A stretch of DNA of 64,000 nt from Bacillus fungorum (lineage in GTDB: Bacteria; Bacillota; Bacilli; Bacillales; Bacillaceae_G): NCBI RefSeq assembly GCF_002746455.1, contig NZ_NWUW01000004.1, positions 186,001 through 250,000 of the forward strand. The letters run 5' to 3'. The notes under the pieces were generated by a model, which was not told where the DNA came from, made no database searches, and saw only the letters and a program-made list of their open reading frames with translations. Positions within the stretch are counted from its first letter, which is position 1, and the number at the start of each line of letters is the position of its first letter. Shown here in pieces: positions 27,509-36,142 of this stretch. The translations under genes were made by a program, and so were the position numbers.

Positions 27509-30193
27509 TTAAGACTCTGTTGTAACAACATTTCCGTCTGCGTGAGGTGTATCTCCTCCGGTATTTTGTTGTTGTTCTTGTTGCTTGTGTTGTTCTTCTT
27601 CAGCTTTTTTTCTAGCCGCCTCTTCTTCAGCTTTCTTTCTAGCAGCTTCTTCTTCGGCTTTCTTTCTAGCAGTTTCTTCTTCAGCTTTCTTTTGAGCTTC
27701 TTCTTGTTGTTTACGTTGTTGTTCTTGTTCTTGTTGCTCCTGTTGTTTACGCTGTTCTTCAGCAGCCTTTTTCTGAGCTTCTTCTTGTTTTAGTTTATCT
27801 TCATTAGCTTTTTTCTGAGATTCCTCATCAGCTTTTTTCTGAGCTTCTTCTTCAGCCTTCTTCTTAGCAGCCTCTTCTTCAGCTTTCTTTGGGTCTGGAG
27901 TTCCACCAGGCGCAGTGAAGGATGCACCAACTGCAGGGCTTGTTCCAGTACCTTTTTTCGCTACTACAGAGAAGCTGTAAGTAACGCCTGGTTTAATACC
28001 ACCAAGAGTAGCTGTCGTACCTTTTATTGATAAACTACCACTTGAACCGTCAGTCGCTTTATAGCTTGCTGCATACGCATCAACTTCTGCTGGTCCAGAC
28101 CAGTTTAGTGTAACTGTGCTAGCACCATCGAAAGTGACATTAAGACCACTAGGTGCATCTACTTTAATTTGTTTAATTGCATCTTTTTTCGCACCTTTTA
28201 CATATAACTCTCCGTTTATTTCTTGTACAGAAGAAGGACGTTCGAAACGAGATTTATCTGTAGCGAATTTGCTCATCATTACTTGGAACATTTGTTGCGC
28301 AATTCTAGTAGAACGATCGCCAATATAATTTTCTGGACCATCCTTTTCGTAACCAGTCCATACTGCCATTGTATATTGCGGTGTATATCCAGCGAACCAG
28401 CTATCTCGGTTTGCATCGGCCGGAATACCATATTTTTTAATAACGTCTTCATCAAAGTTTTGTGTTCCTGTTTTACCGGCTACATCAACACCTGAAACGT
28501 ATGCTGTTGGACCTGTACCACCAGAACCAGGTTTTACTACGTCACGAAGAACGTCAGTCACCATGTAAGCTGTGTAGTCTTGCATCGCACGTTGTTCTTT
28601 CGGTTTAAAACTTTTCTTTTTCCCATCCGGGAAGATAACTTCTTTTACAAAGTGCGGTTTATTGTAGTTACCATCATTACCAAAGGCTGCATATGCCCCC
28701 GCTAATTGTAATGGAGAACTATCGTTACTACCAATTGCTGTTGATTCATATGTTTTACCGTCTTTAAATGTCATACCCAAGCCTTCAGCAAACGCTTGTG
28801 ACTTAGGAAGGCCAACCGCTTGGGCTGTTTTTAAAGCCGGGATGTTTAATGATTTTTTCAAAGCTTCACGTAGTGAAACGTCACCTTTGTAACTATTTGT
28901 TGCATTTCGTATTTTTTTACCATTGGAATACGTATACTCTGAGTCATTTAATTGATGGTATGTAGACCATTGTAAATTCTCAATTGCTGGACCGTAGTCG
29001 AAAATTGGTTTCATGGTTGAACCAACTTGGCGTTTTAAATCAATGGCCATATTATGACCTTTGAAAGTAGACTTACTTTCTTTGCGCCCAGCTCCAATTG
29101 CTCGAACTTCTCCAGACTGTGTATCCATAAATACGAATGATCCCTGGAATTGATCGTTCGGATACTTAATAAGATTGCCATCCATAATTTTATCAGCGTA
29201 ATCTTGAGCATCTTGATCAAGTGTTGTATGGATCGTTAAACCATCTGAACCGATATTTATATCCGGATATTCTTTTTCAACTTCTTTTACAACAGCATCT
29301 AAAAATGCTTGATACTTCATCTCAGTTACTTCTGAAGACGGTTGAAGACCCTCAGTTACAGGGATTTTCATTGCGTTATTCATTTCATCTTTTGTTATAT
29401 AACCATGTCGATGCATTAATGATAATACGACGTTACGACGTTGTGTAGCTCGTTCAACGTTGTCTTGTTTTGTTGGATCATAAATATTAGGACCTTGGGG
29501 TAAACCAGCTAGCATAGCAGCTTCATGTAACTGTAAGTCTTTTAAATCTTTGTCATAATATTTTTTGGCTGCTGTTGCAATACCATATGAACGGTTACCT
29601 AAGTTAATCTTATTTAAGTACATCTCTAAAATCTCATGTTTAGAGTATTGTTGCTCTAATTTATAAGATAGGTACCATTCTTGTACTTTTCTCTTTGCAG
29701 TTTTGTCCATCGTTAGAAAATAGTTTTTGACTACTTGTTGTGTAATCGTACTACCACCTTGAGATCCGAATCCTCCAGTGACATTTTCCATAACTGCTTT
29801 TGTAGTTCGTTTAAAATCAATTCCATTATGCTCATAGAAACGTGAATCCTCAGTTGCAAGGAATGCATTTTCAACTACTTTTGGAATTTGATCATAAGTG
29901 ACGTGGGTTCTTTTTTCAGCACCGTATTCATAGAAAAAGTTCCCATTCTTATCAAGAAACTTTGTTGATAAAGGATTGACAAGTTTTGATTTGTCTAATT
30001 TTGGAGCGTCCTTCACCATAACAAAGAAAGCGGAAACGCCAGCTACAAGACCAACGATACCAAGAAGTAGACAACCTATAAGGAATTTTTTTAAAAAGGA
30101 GCCTTTTTTCTTTGGTTTTTTCTCTGTATTTGTTTCTTGCTTTTGATTTTTTACATGATTTCGTTCTGTACGAGAACGATAATTATCTGACAT
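27509..30193 (-). CDS. ponA: Class A penicillin-binding protein 1A/1B
   Basis: An 894-residue bifunctional peptidoglycan synthase. It has a basic cytoplasmic N-terminus and a membrane anchor at about 36-60. The GT51 transglycosylase domain has E115 in EDSRFYEHNGID and QGGSTITQQ. The transpeptidase domain has S392-TMK, S448-LN and K574-TGT. A fibronectin-III-like domain (about 680-770) and a charged 110-residue tail of KKAEEEA-type repeats rich in K, E and Q follow. ATG follows GGTAGGAGA. recU is immediately upstream, as in B. subtilis. Confidence 0.95.
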   Translation of the reverse strand: MSDNYRSRTERNHVKNQKQETNTEKKPKKKGSFLKKFLIGCLLLGIVGLVAGVSAFFVMVKDAPKLDKSKLVNPLSTKFLDKNGNFFYEYGAEKRTHVTYDQIPKVVENAFLATEDSRFYEHNGIDFKRTTKAVMENVTGGFGSQGGSTITQQVVKNYFLTMDKTAKRKVQEWYLSYKLEQQYSKHEILEMYLNKINLGNRSYGIATAAKKYYDKDLKDLQLHEAAMLAGLPQGPNIYDPTKQDNVERATQRRNVVLSLMHRHGYITKDEMNNAMKIPVTEGLQPSSEVTEMKYQAFLDAVVKEVEKEYPDINIGSDGLTIHTTLDQDAQDYADKIMDGNLIKYPNDQFQGSFVFMDTQSGEVRAIGAGRKESKSTFKGHNMAIDLKRQVGSTMKPIFDYGPAIENLQWSTYHQLNDSEYTYSNGKKIRNATNSYKGDVSLREALKKSLNIPALKTAQAVGLPKSQAFAEGLGMTFKDGKTYESTAIGSNDSSPLQLAGAYAAFGNDGNYNKPHFVKEVIFPDGKKKSFKPKEQRAMQDYTAYMVTDVLRDVVKPGSGGTGPTAYVSGVDVAGKTGTQNFDEDVIKKYGIPADANRDSWFAGYTPQYTMAVWTGYEKDGPENYIGDRSTRIAQQMFQVMMSKFATDKSRFERPSSVQEINGELYVKGAKKDAIKQIKVDAPSGLNVTFDGASTVTLNWSGPAEVDAYAASYKATDGSSGSLSIKGTTATLGGIKPGVTYSFSVVAKKGTGTSPAVGASFTAPGGTPDPKKAEEEAAKKKAEEEAQKKADEESQKKANEDKLKQEEAQKKAAEEQRKQQEQQEQEQQRKQQEEAQKKAEEETARKKAEEEAARKKAEEEAARKKAEEEQHKQQEQQQNTGGDTPHADGNVVTTES

Positions 30194-30258
30194 TATACTT
30201 TCTCCTACCTTTCATTCTCTCCCCAAAAGTCGAAAAAAGAGCCTTAGTGATGACTCTA

Positions 30259-30861
30259 TCACGAAAAATAAACGGTGTCTAGTACACGGATATAATCAAT
30301 CCGAGGGTGATAACCGCATGATAATAAAGATCCATGCTCTACTATTTCTTCTTTCGTAATCGATTTTCGTCCACCAGTATTTTGACGATTCCAAAATGCA
30401 ATAATATGTTTTGCATCTAATAAATAAAGTTCATCAAAAAGTGTAAATTTAATAATAACAAATGCGATTCCATTATGAGCGATTACTTGCTTCATATGTT
30501 CAATTTGATGAAGGTGGAAGTTTTGAAGTGGAAAGCTGGTTTTGTTTTTTGTTTCTTTCGCTTCAAAATCGATGTATTTCCCTTTATATACACCGTTGTA
30601 ATCTGTTGTAGAAGGTTGTTTAAAATACGCTTCTTTTACCACTGCAGCACTTCGAGCGGGGTAATCTACTTTTACAATTTGAAGAGGTGTAGGTTTTTTA
30701 TGTACACAGGCAATATTATGGGTTAAGTAATATTCATTTGTTTCATTCAATTCCTCTTCAAGGGACATACCTCTATTACTATAAGCATGTTTTTTAATTG
30801 GTGTTTTATGAGGTTGTGAAGCTTGATTGTACCGTTTTCCATTTGGGTAACGAATGGTCAT
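30259..30861 (-). CDS. recU: Holliday junction resolvase RecU
   Basis: A 200-residue resolvase that cuts four-way junctions and modulates RecA. The nuclease core has [15 protein letters not shown] (D and E-x-K metal-site residues) and QIEHM. The N-terminal flexible basic arm (about 1-30) is typical. It heads the recU-ponA unit, separated from ponA by 65 bp, and is divergent from yppC. Confidence 0.94.
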   Translation of the reverse strand: MTIRYPNGKRYNQASQPHKTPIKKHAYSNRGMSLEEELNETNEYYLTHNIACVHKKPTPLQIVKVDYPARSAAVVKEAYFKQPSTTDYNGVYKGKYIDFEAKETKNKTSFPLQNFHLHQIEHMKQVIAHNGIAFVIIKFTLFDELYLLDAKHIIAFWNRQNTGGRKSITKEEIVEHGSLLSCGYHPRIDYIRVLDTVYFS

Positions 30862-30964
30862 AGTGTGTCCACTCCCAACTTACTAAGAATTACTTACAAA
30901 GGTGATTATAACAAAAAATGAAAAAAGATGTGACCTTTTTGAAGAAAGGTATGATGACTAGTTT

Positions 30965-31990
30965 ATGTTTACATGGAATGATTATAGAAAAATTGAACAA
31001 TATCGTAAAAATATGGTTTGTACAGAAGAAGAAAAAACAATCGTTTACAACATTAAGAAGGAAACGAAAATAGCTAATATGGATAACATTTCTCGAACAC
31101 AGTCTTATCAAGAATTTTATGTAAGAAATAGTGAAATCAGGTGGGCCTTTTTGGCGAGTATGGTTTCGAGAAATGCGGGATGGAATATGACTGATTTAAA
31201 AGGGAGGTATTATGCTACTGTTTTACCTCAAACAGTAAAAGAACATTTGTTTCTGACTTATGAAGAAGCGAATTGGATTATTTTTTTAGATGCATTTCCT
31301 CAGCTGTTGTTATACGAAGAAAGTAAGAGGAGGCAGGTGCCACTATTCTATTTGTTACAATATTTCAACGTATCAATTTTCATGGAAAAAGAATGGATAT
31401 ATTTTTGGGAGGAAAAAGATATAAATAGGCTCATGATAGCGCTTATTATAAATGAACAAAATAAAATTCAAAAACCAGTTATTGAGAATGCATATTTTAA
31501 AAAACATGTATTCCATACAGCACTTTTTAAATTACAAGAAATGCTTCATGTTAGTGCCGTTATTTTTCCAACCGTTGAAGGGAATATGTATGGTTTTTCA
31601 GTTTATCAATTTGAAACGTTACAAAAGCGTATAGAACTAGGGAAGAAATTAGCGGAATTACTGTTTCATCCAAATTACAAAAGTTTATTCCATAGGTTTG
31701 CATTGCAAACTATACACACAGGATCAAGAGCAGATTATGAATGTTATGTAAGAGAAGCTAGAAAATCTTGTACGCCAGCCCTTAGGGAGGTTTATCCTGT
31801 TGTTACACATAAGGAAATAAGTAAGAGAGATTGGTTTTGTAGAGGTATGGAAATAAATGAGCTATTTTTATTGGAAGACTATAAGGGGGAAGTCGATATA
31901 ACAGAATGGTATAAAAGAAAAAGGGAGCAAATCTATGTTGCTTCTATTATAAATCGTTTTGTTAAAAGGATGGATGAGTTCGTGATATAA
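30965..31990 (+). CDS. yppC: YppC, DUF2515 family protein
   Basis: A 341-residue soluble protein of unknown function; DUF2515 signatures include the N-terminal SRTQSYQEFY and EIRWAFLASMVSRNAGWNMTDLKG, plus HPNYKSLFHRFAL and TGSRADYE in the C-terminal half. No nuclease or kinase motif was recognised. It is divergent from recU with about 100 bp between, as in B. subtilis. ATG 30965 has only weak ribosome-site support (GAAGAAAGG further upstream). Confidence 0.85.
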   Translation: MFTWNDYRKIEQYRKNMVCTEEEKTIVYNIKKETKIANMDNISRTQSYQEFYVRNSEIRWAFLASMVSRNAGWNMTDLKGRYYATVLPQTVKEHLFLTYEEANWIIFLDAFPQLLLYEESKRRQVPLFYLLQYFNVSIFMEKEWIYFWEEKDINRLMIALIINEQNKIQKPVIENAYFKKHVFHTALFKLQEMLHVSAVIFPTVEGNMYGFSVYQFETLQKRIELGKKLAELLFHPNYKSLFHRFALQTIHTGSRADYECYVREARKSCTPALREVYPVVTHKEISKRDWFCRGMEINELFLLEDYKGEVDITEWYKRKREQIYVASIINRFVKRMDEFVI

Positions 31991-31995
31991 TAAAA

Positions 31996-32033
31996 AAGAA
32001 GTCCCGTCTTCATAAATGAAGACGGGACTTCTT
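31996..32033 (+). terminator. Terminator after yppC
   Basis: AAGAAGTCCCGTCTTC/GAAGACGGGACTTCTT, 16 bp perfect stem. The T tail is short, so termination in the plus direction is likely but not certain. Confidence 0.75.
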
Positions 32034-32133
32034 AATGTGAAGTAATCCTGCCATGTGTGTTAAAAATTTAATCTCAAAACGTAATAAATATAAGAGATCA
32101 AGGACGTTTCAGAATTTAGCTTTTTGTAAAAGC

Positions 32134-32151
32134 ATTAAAGTTTCACTTTAT
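32134..32151. repeat. bcr1 3'-end-like 18-mer at the sspM stop
   Basis: ATTAAAGTTTCACTTTAT is identical to the 3' end of the bcr1-like element at 53003-53020, and lies behind a GCTTTTTGTAAAAGC hairpin. The rest of the element is not recognisable. The sspM stop codon is inside it. Confidence 0.5.
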
Positions 32152-32249
32152 GTAGCAGGGAAGTTTGGACCATCTAACTTTGGATTGCCGGTCTCGGGTT
32201 TATTTTGTTTGTTTTGTTTTTTCTTTTTTTCGTTTTTATTTTTTGGCAT
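32148..32249 (-). CDS. sspM: Small acid-soluble spore protein M
   Basis: A 33-residue very basic peptide beginning MPKNKNEKKKK and ending PKLDGPNFPAT. The C-terminus resembles B. subtilis SspM (KLGGPNRPST) and the gene sits beside yppC/yppE as there. SspM is a minor spore-core protein made in the forespore. ATG 32249 is 9 nt from AAGGAGG; an ATG at 32255 is too close to that site. The stop overlaps a bcr1-like 18-mer. Confidence 0.78.
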   Translation of the reverse strand: MPKNKNEKKKKQNKQNKPETGNPKLDGPNFPAT

Positions 32250-32409
32250 TTTCATACACCTCCTTTTTGTATTGTTACCATTTCTATAAATGACATACAA
32301 AATGATTTCTTTGACGAATAACAACTAGTTTTGTCATGTGGGCAGGAGTGAGGAATCATTCGGCGAAATTACATGACAAAGGAAAAGCAAAGAAGGGGGC
32401 GTTTTGTAT

Positions 32410-32652
32410 ATGGCGATGGTTCAGAAGGAAGATGTAATGAAAACAATGGATCAAATGTTAAGTTCTCTCGATTTGCTGCAAATGAATATAGGGATTAGAA
32501 TGAATCATGCATTGAAGGATAAAAGGGAAAAAATATGCAATAAGATAGAAATAACCGAAATGCATATTGAGCATATGGAAAATAAATTAGTGCATCACGA
32601 AGAAAAAGGGAATTGGGTGAAGGCATTTCAAAACGTCGTAGTGAGTGCATAA
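32410..32652 (+). CDS. Small helical protein, yppD-like by position
   Basis: An 80-residue helical protein containing LSSLDLLQMNIGIRMNHAL and a charged middle, of unknown function. It occupies the yppD position between yppC and yppE. ATG 32410 lies 10 nt after AAGGGGG; a TTG at 32404 in the same frame lies 4 nt after it and cannot be excluded. yppE begins 15 bp after the stop. Confidence 0.65.
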   Translation: MAMVQKEDVMKTMDQMLSSLDLLQMNIGIRMNHALKDKREKICNKIEITEMHIEHMENKLVHHEEKGNWVKAFQNVVVSA

Positions 32653-32667
32653 TAAGGTGGGAATAAA

Positions 32668-33012
32668 ATGAAGTATGAAGCATTAATACAGTCTTCGGAA
32701 AAACTTATGCAGCATAATAATGAAGCGAATGTGAAAAAAAGAGAAATGATTGAATACGATTTTTATAAGGATATGAAACCATTCGTAGATATGGTAGATG
32801 CAGAATTAAAAGTGTGGAAAGAATTAGCTTATAAATGGATTAAGGAAGAAAAACCGAAGTATATACATGTACAGCAAATTGATCAAGTGTACGATAATTT
32901 ACAAACAAATGTGTTGCAATGTTTTGTAAATAAAGGTAAAGGTAAGCGATTCTTTGAAACACACCAAGCCATTTCGTATACTTTGCAAAATATAATTGAG
33001 CAATGTAAGTAA
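32668..33012 (+). CDS. yppE: YppE, DUF1798 family protein
   Basis: A 114-residue four-helix protein of the DUF1798 (YppE) family; the family core DFYKDMKPFVDMVDAELKVWKELA is seen at about 30-55. Function unknown. ATG follows AAGGTGGGA. Converges on yppF with a shared terminator. Confidence 0.85.
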   Translation: MKYEALIQSSEKLMQHNNEANVKKREMIEYDFYKDMKPFVDMVDAELKVWKELAYKWIKEEKPKYIHVQQIDQVYDNLQTNVLQCFVNKGKGKRFFETHQAISYTLQNIIEQCK

Positions 33013-33041
33013 CAAGAGGGGAAACCCTCTTGTTTTTTTTA
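33011..33041. terminator. Shared terminator yppE/yppF
   Basis: AACAAGAGGG/CCCTCTTGTTTTTTTT stem-loop between the converging genes. Confidence 0.85.
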
Positions 33042-33230
33042 TGCTTCTGTCATTGTTGTAGGTTTTGTTGCCCCGTTTATTTCTAATTCTTTTATTAATG
33101 TTCGATAATCTGAAATGCATATTTTTCCTTCGAGATACCAATGTCTCGCAAAGTCTAACAATTCATTTACATTTTCTGTGTAATACCCTTTTTTTTGAGA
33201 AAACGCTTGTTTTAAATCCCCTAATACCAT
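33039..33230 (-). CDS. yppF: YppF-like small protein
   Basis: A 63-residue cytoplasmic protein of unknown function with the family-like core NELLDFARHWYLEGKICISDYRTLIKELE. Order yppE-yppF-yppG matches B. subtilis. ATG 33230 is preceded on its strand by GGGGGAGG. Confidence 0.8.
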   Translation of the reverse strand: MVLGDLKQAFSQKKGYYTENVNELLDFARHWYLEGKICISDYRTLIKELEINGATKPTTMTEA

Positions 33231-33343
33231 GTTGATTCCTCCCCCATGAGAATCTTCTTCTTCATTATCATAGCATGGAAGGGTTTTCTTTTTTAATTTT
33301 TTAAAAATTTAAACTTCCGACAAAAATAGACAGATACTCCGTC

Positions 33344-33373
33344 ACACATATTATTTTGCAGGTACATATTATA
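33344..33373 (+). promoter_or_regulatory. Candidate sigma-K promoter of yppG
   Basis: CATATTATA (33365-33373) matches the sigma-K -10 consensus CATAnnnTA, with AC 17 bp upstream (33346-33347). This would place the gene in the late mother cell. The same arrangement precedes cotD. Confidence 0.5.
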
Positions 33374-33407
33374 TATGTAGAAACTTATGTGAAGGAGGAG
33401 AGAATGC

Positions 33408-33881
33408 ATGTTTCAACAACCCAACGTATATCAGCAAGCTAATCCATATACACAGCAAAATATGTACCAATATAATACAGATACATATTTACGGTATAAT
33501 ATGTATCCTTTCGAGCCTTATTATGGAAACCAAAATTACTATCAACCATTTGAAGTGTCGTTTATGAATCAGCAACAACCGCAGCAACCATATATGAACC
33601 AACAACAGCAACCGTATATGAATTCGCAATATTATATGCCGCCATCCCCTTATGGAAATCAACAAGCGATGTTTTATCCACCAAAACAACCGTATCCGAT
33701 GCAGAATAAACAAAAACAACAACAGCAACCGAGTCAGTTTTCTAGTTTTGTTTCTCAATTTAAAAATTCAGATGGTAACTATGATGTAAATAAAATGATG
33801 AATACAGCTGGACAAATGATGAATGCGATGAATCAAGTGACAGGTATTGTAAAGCAAGTTGGAGGATTTTTTGGTAAGTAA
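33408..33881 (+). CDS. yppG: YppG-like Gln/Tyr/Pro-rich protein, probable spore coat component
   Basis: A 157-residue protein whose first two-thirds is low-complexity sequence rich in Q, P, Y, N and M (for example QQQPQQPYMNQQQQPYM). The C-terminal 45 residues are conserved-looking: FSSFVSQFKNSDGNYDVNK and a hydrophobic end GIVKQVGGFFG. The sigma-K-like promoter supports a coat role; this is inference. ATG follows GAAGGAGGAGAG. An inverted repeat TTTGTCTA/TAGACAAA at 33892-33935 follows the gene. Confidence 0.75.
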   Translation: MFQQPNVYQQANPYTQQNMYQYNTDTYLRYNMYPFEPYYGNQNYYQPFEVSFMNQQQPQQPYMNQQQQPYMNSQYYMPPSPYGNQQAMFYPPKQPYPMQNKQKQQQQPSQFSSFVSQFKNSDGNYDVNKMMNTAGQMMNAMNQVTGIVKQVGGFFGK

Positions 33882-33965
33882 TTTTGGAGGTTTGTCTACA
33901 AAAAGTATTGTATATGAAGTAGGGACTAGACAAATTTCCTTGTAATAAATGGGTATATATAACAA

Positions 33966-33993
33966 ACGGCTTTCCCTCTTTTCTCATATTGTA
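33966..33993 (+). promoter_or_regulatory. Candidate sigma-K promoter of cotD
   Basis: CATATTGTA (33985-33993) matches CATAnnnTA, with AC at 33966-33967, 17 bp upstream: the same spacing as before yppG. Confidence 0.5.
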
Positions 33994-34036
33994 AAGTGTA
34001 ATCAGATTTTTTTTATGAGAGAGGAGAGAAAAAACT

Positions 34037-34438
34037 ATGTATCATTGTCATCCTTGCTTTGGAGGGCATAAGCCTACAGGACCTATTTGTACGACTGCTC
34101 CTGTCATTCATCCGACGAAACAATGCGTCACACATTCTTTTTCAACAACGGTGGTGCCACACATTTTCCCGACACATACAACACATGTACACCATCAACA
34201 AATTAAAAACCAAAACTTCTTCCCACAAACAAACTCAAATGTAAATGTTGTAGACCCAGTTGATCCAGGATTCGGGGGCGGATTCGGGGGCGGATGTGGA
34301 CCGTGTGGTCATGGCCATCATGGACATCACGTATCACCATTTGGGCCAGGACCAAATGTATCACCATTCGGACCAGGACCAAATGTATCACCAGTAGGTC
34401 CGAATATTGGACCAAACGTTGGTGGAATATTTAAATAG
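34037..34438 (+). CDS. cotD: Spore coat protein, CotD family
   Basis: A 133-residue coat protein beginning MYHCHPCFGG, rich in H, C, P and G. The N-terminal about 60 residues with HPTKQCVTHSFSTTVVPHIFPTHTTHV are the CotD family core; a GFGGGFGGGC segment and three copies of a nine-residue PFGPGPNVS-type repeat follow. Such proteins are cross-linked in the inner coat. ATG follows GAGAGGAGAG. Confidence 0.88.
   Translation: MYHCHPCFGGHKPTGPICTTAPVIHPTKQCVTHSFSTTVVPHIFPTHTTHVHHQQIKNQNFFPQTNSNVNVVDPVDPGFGGGFGGGCGPCGHGHHGHHVSPFGPGPNVSPFGPGPNVSPVGPNIGPNVGGIFK
34335..34412 (+). repeat. 27-bp tandem repeat inside cotD
   Basis: Two near-perfect 27-bp units (34335-34388), each encoding SPFGPGPNV, and a diverged third unit. 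Typical slippage-prone coat-protein repeat. Confidence 0.75.
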
Positions 34439-34452
34439 TAAATGATATGTTA

Positions 34453-34480
34453 GAACTAGCAAAATGCTAGTTCTTTTTTT
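34453..34480 (+). terminator. Terminator after cotD
   Basis: GAACTAGCA/TGCTAGTTCTTTTTTT stem-loop. Confidence 0.9.
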
Positions 34481-34497
34481 GTAATTGGAGTGTTAAT

Positions 34498-35052
34498 ATG
34501 AAAGTTATTGCTGTAACGGGATATAAACCATTTGAACTTGGTATATTTAAAAATGATCATCCAGGGGTGGAATGTATAAAAAAGGCATTGCACCGAAAAT
34601 TAACTACTTTTGTAGAAGAGGGTTTGGAATGGGTGATAATAAGTGGGCAGTTAGGGGTCGAATTATGGGCTGCTGAAGTTGTTTTTGAAATTCAAGTAGA
34701 ATATCCAGATTTAAAATTAGCGGTGTTTACTCCGTTTTTAGAACAAGAAGAAGGCTGGAAGGAAGATAACCGTGAATATTACGAATTTATTCTCTCTCAA
34801 GCAGACCATATTGATAGTATTACGAAACGGAAGTACGAAAGCCCAGAGCAATTTAAATTAAAAAATCAATTTTTTATTGAAAAAAGTGATGCGCTTTTAG
34901 CTGTATATGATGAAGAAAAACCAGGGAGCCCTAAATATATTGTAGAAGCAGCAAAGAAAAAAGGAGAAATAGAAAATTATCACAGTTATTTCATTCTTTT
35001 TTCCGATTTACAAGATATAATAGAAGAGGAACAATGGAATAATGCTGAGTAA
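34498..35052 (+). CDS. ypsA: YpsA, DUF1273/SLOG-superfamily protein
   Basis: A 184-residue Rossmann-like protein; family hallmarks are [12 protein letters not shown] (residues 5-16), [15 protein letters not shown] (nucleotide-binding-like Gly loop), [17 protein letters not shown] and [18 protein letters not shown]. YpsA links to cell division in Firmicutes; the ligand is unproven. Its place next to gpsB is conserved and supports a division-related role. ATG at 34498 follows GGAG. Confidence 0.88.
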   Translation: MKVIAVTGYKPFELGIFKNDHPGVECIKKALHRKLTTFVEEGLEWVIISGQLGVELWAAEVVFEIQVEYPDLKLAVFTPFLEQEEGWKEDNREYYEFILSQADHIDSITKRKYESPEQFKLKNQFFIEKSDALLAVYDEEKPGSPKYIVEAAKKKGEIENYHSYFILFSDLQDIIEEEQWNNAE

Positions 35053-35149
35053 TATGTAATATAGTACTCGTATATATGATTGACAAAAAGCATTGTTTCT
35101 GAAAAAATTTAGTTAATGAAAGTTTTGGCAAAAATTTGAGGTGAAGAAA

Positions 35150-35485
35150 ATGATTTCGGATAAAATTAAATTAACGGCGAAAGATATTTTAGAAAAAGAA
35201 TTTAAAACAGGTATGAGAGGTTATCAACAAGAAGAAGTAGACAAGTTTCTTGATATGATCATTAAAGACTATGAAGCTTTCCACAAGGAGTTTGAGCAAT
35301 TAAAGCAACAAAATGCTCGTTTAAAACGTGAACTAGAAGAACAAAAACTAGCAGCAACGCAAGTTCCACAACAACCTGTACAGACACCAGTTGCACAACC
35401 GGTATATAACAGCACGAATACGGATATTTTAAAACGTCTATCTAATTTAGAAAAAGCTGTATTTGGAAGTAAGTTATACGAATAA
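35150..35485 (+). CDS. gpsB: Cell-cycle protein GpsB
   Basis: A 111-residue DivIVA-family adaptor that shuttles between septum and side wall and regulates PBP1. The N-terminal membrane-binding domain [19 protein letters not shown] leads into a coiled coil (about 25-70), then a P/Q-rich linker and a C-terminal trimerising helix [16 protein letters not shown] 35150 follows GAGGTGAAG; a GTG at 35141 is part of that ribosome site. Its known client PonA is also in this window. Confidence 0.95.
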   Translation: MISDKIKLTAKDILEKEFKTGMRGYQQEEVDKFLDMIIKDYEAFHKEFEQLKQQNARLKRELEEQKLAATQVPQQPVQTPVAQPVYNSTNTDILKRLSNLEKAVFGSKLYE

Positions 35486-35529
35486 TTTCTGGTGGAAAAT
35501 GGTTAAAGCAGTTTACATAGAAAAAAACA

Positions 35530-35558
35530 TTGCAAAATCTTTTTGTTTCCACTATACT
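35530..35558 (+). promoter_or_regulatory. Sigma-A promoter of rnpB
   Basis: TTGCAA (35530-35535), 17-bp spacer, TATACT (35553-35558); predicted start at about 35565, at the 5' end of the RNA. Confidence 0.8.
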
Positions 35559-35564
35559 AATGGA

Positions 35565-35976
35565 TGTCATAACGTTTGGGTAATCGCTGCAACGCCAACG
35601 TTGTAGAGGAAAGTCCATGCTCGCACGGCCTGAGATGGCTGTAGTGTTCGTGCCTAGCCAATTCATAAGCTAGGGTATTCTGGCTGTAAGGCTGGTTTAA
35701 CGGCAGGGAAAAAACCTAAGTCCTTTCGGATATGGTTTGACTACCTTTAAAGTGCCACAGTGACGAAGTCCTTGAAGAAATGATAGGAGTGGAACGAGGT
35801 AAACCCCACGAGCGAGAAACCCAAATAATGGTAGGGGAATCTTTTCCAAGGAAATGAACGATGGGAAAGGACAGGTTGTATAACCTGTAGATAGATGATT
35901 GCCACCGGAGTACGAGGCGTGGGCCGTTTGCAGTACAAAGGAACAGAACATGGCTTACAGAACGTTATGAACCAAC
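35565..35976 (+). ncRNA. rnpB: RNase P RNA, Bacillus B-type
   Basis: Catalytic RNA that matures tRNA 5' ends. Conserved blocks can be read in order: GGTAATCGCTGC, GAGGAAAGTCCATGCTCGCA, AGTGCCACAGTGACGAAGTC, GGAACGAGGTAAACCCC, GAGCGAGAAACCCAAA, ATAGATGATTGCCACC and ACATGGCTTACAGAACGTTA. The two outer ends pair (ATAACGTT with AACGTTAT). About 412 nt, the usual size for B-type RNase P RNA. Confidence 0.97.
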
Positions 35977-35988
35977 TATGAAATAACT

Positions 35989-36020
35989 CAGCTCTCCTTT
36001 GTTAGAGGAGGGCTTTTTAT
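35989..36020 (+). terminator. Terminator of rnpB
   Basis: AGCTCTCCT/AGGAGGGCT stem followed by TTTTT. Confidence 0.85.
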
Positions 36021-36142
36021 TTGTATGAAGTTATAATTTATGAGTTAAAATGGTTAATGAGAAAATTCTTCGTAAAATGTAATAATTAATAGGACATATT
36101 GCTATTAATTATTGTTTGATTATACATAAGAGGTGAATGCAA

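Noticed and set aside
27542..27793. Plus-strand ORF rich in Ser, Phe and Leu opposite the ponA tail
   Set aside because: It is the complement of the repetitive Lys/Glu codons of ponA and has no ribosome site.
32053..32289. Plus-strand ORF of 78 codons with a Phe-rich end
   Set aside because: The complement is sspM, which has a good ribosome site and a family-like C-terminus; the Phe codons are its Lys codons read backwards.
33489..33758. Minus-strand ORF rich in Arg, Leu and Ile opposite yppG
   Set aside because: Shadow of the Gln/Tyr-rich yppG codons; no start signal.
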